Origin: Microbacterium testaceum
GTDB taxonomy: Bacteria > Actinomycetota > Actinomycetes > Actinomycetales > Microbacteriaceae
DNA: 44,678 bases
Direction: 5' to 3'
NCBI RefSeq assembly: GCF_003075375.1
Contig: NZ_QDFT01000027.1
Coordinates: forward strand, 1 to 44,678
Under the pieces are notes generated by a model. It was given only the letters and a program-made list of their open reading frames with translations. It was not told the origin of the DNA and did no database searches. The number at the start of each line of letters is the position of its first letter. The first letter of the stretch is position 1. Shown here in pieces: positions 39,645 to 44,678 of this stretch. The translations under genes and the position numbers were made by a program.

Positions 39645-40490
39645 TTACGCGATCGAGTCCCGCAGCACCTCGGCGATCACCTCGGGAACGGCCTCGGCCA
39701 CGTCCAGCGCCGTGATCGGCCCGCCGCCCCCGTTCCGGACCGAGGCGACGTGCCCGGCGCGCCCGTGCACCCACGCCGCCGTCGCCGCGCAGGCCGCGAG
39801 CTCGACCGCGTCGGTGCGCCCGTCGGCCACGGCCCCGGCGACCACGGCACCCAGGATTCCGCCGAGCACGTCGCCGGTGCCCGCCGTCGCCAGCCACGGC
39901 GTCCCCGCCGACACGTGCGCGACCCATCCGCCGGGAGCCGCGACGATCGTCAGCGCCCCCTTCGACAGCACCACGCCGCCGAAGGCCTCGGCGGTCTCGA
40001 TCGCGGTGCGTTCCCGATCCGCGGGGTCGCCCGGCTCGAGACCGAGCGAGGAGCGCAGGCGGTCGAGCTCTCGCGCGTGCGGCGTCACGATCACCGGTGC
40101 CGCCGCCCCGGTCACCAGGTCGAGCGCCCCGGCGTCGACGACGACCGGCACCTCTCCGTTCAGGATGCCGCGCAGGGCCGCGGTCTCGCCGGCGTCGCGC
40201 TCCGCGGCATCCGTTCCCGATCCGAGCACCCAGGCCTGCACGCGTCCGTCGGCGGTCACCGTCTCGGGGCGTCGCTGCAGCACCAGGTCCTGGGCGCGCG
40301 AGGGCCCGAGGTAGCGCACCATGCCGGTGCCCGTGCGCCAGGCCGCTTCGACTCCGAGCACCGCTGCGCCCGGATACCGCTCCGAGCCCGTGCGCAGGCC
40401 CACGACCCCGCGGGAATACTTGTCGTCATCAGCGGTTGGCCTCCGCAGGACGCGCGAGGCCGAGCCCCCGTCCCATTCCGTCGCCGTCAT
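39645..40490 (-). CDS. nnrD: ADP/ATP-dependent (S)-NAD(P)H-hydrate dehydratase
   Basis: The 281-residue ribokinase-fold enzyme repairs hydrated NAD(P)H. The family signature is visible: DKYSRGVVGLRTGSERYPGAAVLGVEAA near the start, then VIVTPHARELDRL, LSKGALTIV and GTGDVLGGILGA. The epimerase (NnrE) domain, fused in many bacteria, is absent, so this is the stand-alone dehydratase. The ATG lies 6 nt after TAGGGT, back to back with the OYE-family promoter. Confidence 0.93.
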   Translation of the reverse strand: MTATEWDGGSASRVLRRPTADDDKYSRGVVGLRTGSERYPGAAVLGVEAAWRTGTGMVRYLGPSRAQDLVLQRRPETVTADGRVQAWVLGSGTDAAERDAGETAALRGILNGEVPVVVDAGALDLVTGAAAPVIVTPHARELDRLRSSLGLEPGDPADRERTAIETAEAFGGVVLSKGALTIVAAPGGWVAHVSAGTPWLATAGTGDVLGGILGAVVAGAVADGRTDAVELAACAATAAWVHGRAGHVASVRNGGGGPITALDVAEAVPEVIAEVLRDSIA

Positions 40491-40502
40491 GGCGTCACCC
40501 TA
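40491..40502 (-). promoter_or_regulatory. Leaderless-type promoter of nnrD
   Basis: TAGGGT (40502-40497), 6 nt, then ATG 40490. Its first two bases overlap the divergent -10 box. Confidence 0.55.
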
Positions 40503-40506
40503 GAAC
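40501..40506 (+). promoter_or_regulatory. -10 box of the OYE-family gene
   Basis: TAGAAC, 13 nt before ATG 40520, overlaps the divergent nnrD -10 box at the shared CTAG. A short AAGGA follows before the start. Confidence 0.45.
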
Positions 40507-40519
40507 GAGAAGGACACCG

Positions 40520-41578
40520 ATGAGCGCCCTCTTCACTCCCCTGTCGATCCGCGGTATCCAGACGCGCAACCGCCTGTGGGTCTCGCCGATGTGCCAGTAC
40601 AGCGCGGTCGACGGCGTGCCGAACGACTGGCACCACGTCCACCTGGCCCAGTTCGCCGCCGGCGGCGCGGGTCTCGTGGTGGCCGAGGCCACAGCCGTCT
40701 CGCCCGAGGGTCGCATCTCGCCGCAGGACGTGGGCCTCTGGACCGACGAGCAGGCCCGCGCCTGGGAACCGATCGTCGCGGCGATCCGTGCCCGCGGCGC
40801 CGTCGCGGGCGTGCAGCTGAGCCACGCGGGACGCAAGGCGTCGACGTCGGCGCCGCTGACGGGCGCGCGCGGTACCGTGTCCCCCGCCGACGGCGGGTGG
40901 ACGACCGTCGCCCCCTCGGCCCTGGCCTACGCCGACTTCGCCGAGCCGATCGCCCTCGACGCCGCCGGGATCCACCGGGTCGTCGACGACTTCGCGGATG
41001 CCGCGCGCCGCGCCGCCGCGGTGGGCTTCGAGGTGCTCGAGCTGCACGCCGCCCACGGGTACCTGCTGCACCAGTTCCTGTCGCCGCTGACCAACCACCG
41101 CGACGACGAGTACGGCGGATCGTTCGAGAACCGCGTCCGCCTGCTGGTGCGCGTGACCGCCGCCGTGCGCGCCGCGGCGCCGGACGCCGCGGTGTTCGTC
41201 CGGTTCTCGGCGACCGACGCCGCCCCCGGCGGGTGGGACGTCGACGACACCGTCGCGGCCTCTCGCCTGGTCGCGGACGCCGGGGCCGACCTCATCGACG
41301 TCTCGAGCGGGGGTCTCGTGCCGCACCAGCACATCGTCCCCGGACCCGGGTACCAGGTCGGCTACGCCGCGACCGTCCGGCGCGAGACCGGGCTGCCGGT
41401 CAGCGCCGTCGGCATGATCGACGACCCCGCCCAGGCCGAGGCCGTGGTCGCCGAGGGCCGCGCCGATGCCGTGATGTCGGCCCGGGAGTGGCTGCGCGAC
41501 CCGCACTACGCCCTGCGCGCGGCCGTGGCGCTCGGCGCCGACTCGCCCGCCCCGGCGCAGTACCTGCGGGCGTACTGA
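40520..41578 (+). CDS. Old-yellow-enzyme family NADH:flavin oxidoreductase (YqjM-like)
   Basis: The 352-residue FMN enzyme is an ene-reductase of the YqjM class: C25 in SPMCQYS tunes the flavin, then QLSHAGRK, the catalytic HAAHGYLLHQFLSPLTNHRDDEYGGS region and VSAVGMI at the end. It reduces activated alkenes with NAD(P)H. AAGGA precedes ATG 40520. The gene is divergent from nnrD, with overlapping -10 boxes, so the two may be co-regulated. Confidence 0.93.
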   Translation: MSALFTPLSIRGIQTRNRLWVSPMCQYSAVDGVPNDWHHVHLAQFAAGGAGLVVAEATAVSPEGRISPQDVGLWTDEQARAWEPIVAAIRARGAVAGVQLSHAGRKASTSAPLTGARGTVSPADGGWTTVAPSALAYADFAEPIALDAAGIHRVVDDFADAARRAAAVGFEVLELHAAHGYLLHQFLSPLTNHRDDEYGGSFENRVRLLVRVTAAVRAAAPDAAVFVRFSATDAAPGGWDVDDTVAASRLVADAGADLIDVSSGGLVPHQHIVPGPGYQVGYAATVRRETGLPVSAVGMIDDPAQAEAVVAEGRADAVMSAREWLRDPHYALRAAVALGADSPAPAQYLRAY

Positions 41579-41622
41579 CCCGCTCGCGGCGCCGTCGCGC
41601 GACGGCGGTGCCGCGATACGAC

Positions 41623-41661
41623 ACGACGGATGCCGCGACCCGGGGTCGCGGCATCCGTCGT
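41623..41661. terminator. Bidirectional terminator, 18-bp perfect stem
   Basis: ACGACGGATGCCGCGACC (41623-41640) is the exact reverse complement of 41644-41661, with a 3-nt CGG loop, between convergent genes ending at 41578 and 41673. The stem contains the GGATGCC heptamer. Confidence 0.9.
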
Positions 41662-41672
41662 CGAAGGCGTGC

Positions 41673-42728
41673 TCAGACGAAGCGGCGACGCTCGGTGGCG
41701 TCCTGCACCTCGCCGACGAGCTCCTCGATGACGTCCTCGAGGAACAGCACGGCGCGCACGTCGCCGTTCTCGTCACGGACCTGCGCGAGGTGGCGGCCCG
41801 AGCGGCGCATGAGCGCGAGGGCGTCCTCGAGGTCGGTCGTCTCGAGGACGGACACCATGTGGTGCACGCGCTTGGACGGGATGGGCCGAAGCATGTCGGC
41901 ATCCGCCCCCTCGGCCGCGCGCAGCACGTCCTTGAGGTGGACGTACCCGGTCGGGTCGCCCGCGGCATCCACGATGACGTAGCGCGAGTAGCCGTGCTGG
42001 GCGACGGCGCGCTCGATCTCGGCCGGGGTCGTCGTCTCGGGAAGCGTCACCAGGGCGGCCATCGGCACCGCGATGTCGGCGGCCTTCTTCTCGGTGAACT
42101 CCACCACGGCCGTCACCGTTCCCGACGCATCGTCGAGCACGCCCTCGCGACGCGACTGGGAGACGATCGTCGCGACCTCGTCGAGGGTGTAGGTCGAGGC
42201 GGCTTCGTCCTTGGGCTCGACGCGGAACAGGCGCAGTACGTGGTTGGCGATCCAGTTCAGCGCGACGATGATCGGGTGGAACGCCTTCGAGACCGCCACC
42301 AGCGGCGGGGCGAGCATGAGCACCGCGCGGTCCGGCAGCGAGAACGCGAGGTTCTTCGGCACCATCTCGCCGAACACCACGTGCAGGTACGACACCAGCA
42401 GCAGCGCCACGACGAAGCCGATCACGCCGACCGCGGCCTCGGGCAGCCCCGTCAGACCCAGGGGTCCCTCAAGCAGGTGGTGGATCGCCGGCTCCGACAC
42501 GTTCAGGATCAGCAGCGAGCAGATCGTGATGCCCAGCTGGCACGTGGCCAGCATCATCGTCGCGTGCTCCATGGCGTAGAGCGCCGTCTTGGCCGCTCGT
42601 GATCCGCGGTCCGCGTGCGGCTCGATCTGCGAACGGCGCGCCGAGATGACGGCGAACTCCGCGCCGACGAAGAAGGCGTTGGCGATCAGCAGCACCACCA
42701 GCCACGCGATTCCGGCCCAGTCGCTCAT
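41673..42728 (-). CDS. DUF21/CBS membrane protein (HlyC/CorC-related)
   Basis: The 351-residue protein has an N-terminal DUF21 domain with about four transmembrane helices (WAGIAWLVVLLIANAFFVGAEFAVISARRSQIE, then MMLATCQLGITICSLLI and GEMVPKNLAFSLP), a linker, and a pair of CBS domains (from about 200) that bind adenine nucleotides. It lacks the C-terminal CorC_HlyC transporter-associated domain of its neighbour. ATG 42728 overlaps the stop of that neighbour (TGATG); an in-frame GTG lies at 42731. Likely role in Mg/Co transport or regulation. Confidence 0.9.
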   Translation of the reverse strand: MSDWAGIAWLVVLLIANAFFVGAEFAVISARRSQIEPHADRGSRAAKTALYAMEHATMMLATCQLGITICSLLILNVSEPAIHHLLEGPLGLTGLPEAAVGVIGFVVALLLVSYLHVVFGEMVPKNLAFSLPDRAVLMLAPPLVAVSKAFHPIIVALNWIANHVLRLFRVEPKDEAASTYTLDEVATIVSQSRREGVLDDASGTVTAVVEFTEKKAADIAVPMAALVTLPETTTPAEIERAVAQHGYSRYVIVDAAGDPTGYVHLKDVLRAAEGADADMLRPIPSKRVHHMVSVLETTDLEDALALMRRSGRHLAQVRDENGDVRAVLFLEDVIEELVGEVQDATERRRFV

Positions 42729-44068
42729 CACTGGTCACCACCCTTCGCCGCGCGGACGAGGTCGTCGACGTCCTGCTCGCGGGGCGTGGGCGTGTACTGC
42801 ACGCGGTCGACGCGACGGCCGTCCATGCGCTGGACCGCGAGCACGCCGTCGTCGAGGTCGACGGTGTCCCCCACCACGGGGATGCGCTCGAGCGCGGCCA
42901 TGATGAACCCGCCGACCGTGTCGTAGACGTCGCCCTCGGGCACGCGCACACCGGCGCGGTCGAGGACCTCGTCGGGGCGCAGGTCGCCGGGGAAGGTGAG
43001 GGATGCCGCCGACCGCACGACGCCCGCACGGGAGCGGTCGTGCTCGTCGAGCACCTCGCCGACGATCTCTTCGACCAGGTCCTCGAGGGTGACCACGCCC
43101 GCCGTCCCGCCGTACTCGTCGACGACGATGGCCATCTGGTACCCCCGCGAGCGCAGCTCCGACACGAGGGCGTCGAGGTGGACGGTCTCGGGCACGCGCA
43201 GGGGCTCGGTCGCGAGGGCCGCGACGGGCACCTCGGCCCGGCGGTCGCGCGGGACGCCGATCGCGGCCTTGAGGTGCACGACGCCGACGATGTCGTCCAT
43301 CGACTCGCCGTAGACGGGGAAACGGCTGTGCCCGGTGCGCCGGGCGAGCTGCACGACGTCGTCGGCCGGGTCGCCCGCGGCGAGCGCGTGCACGCTCGGT
43401 CGCGGGGTCATGACGTCGGCGGCGCTCAGGCGCGCGAAGGTGAGGCTGCGATCCAGCAGGGACGCCGTGTCCTTCTCGAGCATCCCGGCGCTCGCGGACC
43501 GCTTGACCAGGCTCGACAGCTCCTCGGCCGACCGCGCTCCCGACAGCTCCTCCTTCGGCTCGACGCCGAGGGCGCGCAGCACGCCGTTGGCACTGCCGTT
43601 GAGCACGAGGATCGCGGGCTTGAACACCGCGGTGAACGCCACCTGGAAGGGGATGACGAGCTTGGCCGTCTGCCGGGGGATGGCGAGGGCGAAGTTCTTG
43701 GGCACGAGCTCGCCGAGGATCATCGACAGCACGGTCGCGAAGCCGACGCCGATGACGGCGGCGAGCGTGACGGTCACCGCCTCGGGCAGCCCCCACGCCT
43801 CGAAGGCGGGGCGCAGCAGGTTCGAGATGGCGGGTTCCATCGTGTAACCCGTCAGCAGCGTCGTGAGCGTGATGCCCAGCTGCGCGCTCGACAGGTGGGT
43901 CGAGGTGATCCGCAGCGCATCGATGGTCAGCGACAACCGCGTCTCGCCCGCGGCGCGGCGCGCCTCGAGATCGGCGCGGTCGAGGTTGACCAGGGCGAAC
44001 TCGCTCGCGACGAACAGTCCGGTGCCCACGGTGAGAAGCAGCCCCACGCCCAGCATGACGTAATCCAT
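42728..44068 (-). CDS. DUF21/CBS/CorC_HlyC membrane protein
   Basis: The 446-residue protein has a DUF21 domain with about four helices (residues 1-180, [19 protein letters not shown] and [13 protein letters not shown]), two CBS domains (about 200-330, [16 protein letters not shown] and [29 protein letters not shown]), and a C-terminal CorC_HlyC domain (about 350-430, ending [22 protein letters not shown]). Such proteins are linked to divalent metal efflux. It is the first gene of a tandem pair with the shorter homologue encoded next, with which it may form heterodimers. Confidence 0.92.
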   Translation of the reverse strand: MDYVMLGVGLLLTVGTGLFVASEFALVNLDRADLEARRAAGETRLSLTIDALRITSTHLSSAQLGITLTTLLTGYTMEPAISNLLRPAFEAWGLPEAVTVTLAAVIGVGFATVLSMILGELVPKNFALAIPRQTAKLVIPFQVAFTAVFKPAILVLNGSANGVLRALGVEPKEELSGARSAEELSSLVKRSASAGMLEKDTASLLDRSLTFARLSAADVMTPRPSVHALAAGDPADDVVQLARRTGHSRFPVYGESMDDIVGVVHLKAAIGVPRDRRAEVPVAALATEPLRVPETVHLDALVSELRSRGYQMAIVVDEYGGTAGVVTLEDLVEEIVGEVLDEHDRSRAGVVRSAASLTFPGDLRPDEVLDRAGVRVPEGDVYDTVGGFIMAALERIPVVGDTVDLDDGVLAVQRMDGRRVDRVQYTPTPREQDVDDLVRAAKGGDQ

Positions 44069-44225
44069 CAGGCATCGCCCCCGCTCGCGGTGGCGGCGGA
44101 AGAGGGTCGGAGGGGCCTGGGTCTACAACTGGGAGGGTCGTCCATCGTGCCGTCGATTCTATGACAGCCCGACCCGACCCGGCGCGGGCTGTCCCGGTTC
44201 CGCCGGAGCGCGACACGATGGGGGC

Positions 44226-44678
44226 ATGGATGCCTCCCCCTCGACGCAGCGACGCGCCGCGGCCGCGGAGCGAGCGGTTCTGGACCGCTACCTCCACCGT
44301 TACGGCCCCGTCGCGTGGGCGCACGCCGCCACGGGCGACCGGCCGGCCCGGCGGACGTGGCACTACTGGTGGCACGCGCACCTGCTGCACGTGCTCGCCG
44401 ACGCCGAACGAAATCGCCCCGACCCGCGCCGTCGACGACTGCTCCGACGCCTGCGACGCGGGGTGACCCTGCGCACCCTCGGCCGCTGGACGACACCGTT
44501 CTACGACGACATCGCCTGGATGGGACTCGGGCTCTTCTCCAGCGGCGCCGACACCCGCGCACTGCGCAAGATCTCGCGCATCCTGGGCGAGGCGATCGAC
44601 CCCGCCCACGGCGCGCTGCCCTGGAGCGTCGGCAGCGACCTCTACAACGCCCCGGCGAACGCGCCGGGAGCGTTGTAG
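44226..44678 (+). CDS. GH76-like (alpha-1,6-mannanase family) protein, truncated at window end
   Basis: 150 residues are present, against roughly 350 or more for the family. Recognisable segments are RRTWHYWWHAHLLHVLADAE, PFYDDIAWMGLGL (around residue 90-102) and GSDLYNAPANAPGAL at the end. The catalytic Asp-Asp region expected further on is missing. A TAG stop falls exactly at the last base, inside an inverted repeat (44642-44678), so the stop may be an assembly artefact and not a real end. No signal peptide is seen. CACGAT lies 6 nt before the ATG. Confidence 0.65.
   Translation: MDASPSTQRRAAAAERAVLDRYLHRYGPVAWAHAATGDRPARRTWHYWWHAHLLHVLADAERNRPDPRRRRLLRRLRRGVTLRTLGRWTTPFYDDIAWMGLGLFSSGADTRALRKISRILGEAIDPAHGALPWSVGSDLYNAPANAPGAL
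44642..44678. repeat. Inverted repeat at the window end
   Basis: CTACAACGC (44642-44650) and GCGTTGTAG (44670-44678) are perfectly complementary, with an inner pair CCGGCG/CGCCGG around a 4-nt AACG loop. The right arm supplies the terminal TAG of the truncated gene. Confidence 0.8.

Noticed and set aside
38010..40523. 837-codon plus-strand frame
   Set aside because: Antisense to the thiamine-binding, GT87-like and nnrD genes; extremely His/Arg/Asp-rich and without domain features.
1..44678. tRNA, rRNA or prophage/integron genes
   Set aside because: No cloverleaf with a TTCGA-type T-loop, no rRNA segment and no integrase, capsid or terminase gene was recognised by reading.

Overview
The window is a high-GC (about 70% G+C) actinobacterial segment, most likely from Microbacterium or a close relative in Microbacteriaceae. 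The evidence is the codon use, the many GTGA gene overlaps, the many apparently leaderless genes, a MarR / MGHLxYG small-protein locus of the type seen in this family, DUF3097, and a protealysin-emfourin pair. This is inferred from recognisable families, not from a marker gene. Both edges look like assembly breaks: base 1 lies inside an IS5-family transposase, and the last bases form an inverted repeat that cuts off a GH76-like gene.

Layout. 1-693: partial IS5/IS427-like element whose outer end sits on the stop codon of a hypothetical gene. 690-2260: small hypothetical genes. 2257-3973: MarR regulator divergent from a string of small proteins, with a shared operator/promoter region. 4027-7915: a minus-strand operon (SRPBCC protein, FAD oxidoreductase, Nei-type glycosylase, spore-photoproduct-lyase-like radical SAM protein). 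8081-11495: soluble GAF histidine kinase, a proline-rich small protein, a PIG-V-like membrane protein, and a Gdx/SMR guanidinium exporter preceded by a guanidine-III riboswitch. 11660-11789: a 71-bp palindrome and a 24-bp tandem repeat. 11818-14326: CPBP-like membrane protein, TrmB, DUF3097. 14451-18764: TPM-domain membrane protein, PspA, an arginase-fold protein and an HExxH protein.

19060-21915: an iron-box-controlled SIP-domain protein, a tyrosine phosphatase coupled to an AhpD-like protein, and an alpha/beta hydrolase. 22074-26980: a complete five-gene peptide/nickel-type ABC importer in which every junction is a 4-nt GTGA overlap. 27095-28460: a protealysin-like M4 protease with its emfourin-type inhibitor. 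28474-32802: GNAT, uracil-DNA glycosylase coupled to a phosphoribosyltransferase, an MFS exporter and an SDR. 32971-36433: metY and metX (methionine by direct sulfhydrylation) flanking an SDR that lacks the catalytic tyrosine. 36504-44068: MFS exporter, thiamine-binding protein, GT87-like membrane protein, NnrD, an OYE-family flavin oxidoreductase and two tandem DUF21/CBS proteins. 44226-44678: truncated GH76-like gene.

Two window-wide signals stand out. First, many genes start exactly 6 nt (sometimes 7) after a TAnnnT -10 box, with no Shine-Dalgarno sequence, so leaderless expression looks common. Second, the heptamer GGATGCC/GGCATCC is several-fold more frequent than base composition predicts. 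No tRNA, rRNA, CRISPR array or prophage genes were seen. No single obviously unprecedented multi-gene system is present. The best leads are the M4 protease/emfourin module, the HExxH protein coupled to an arginase-fold protein with an altered metal site, and the small-protein locus at 2.0-4.0 kb.
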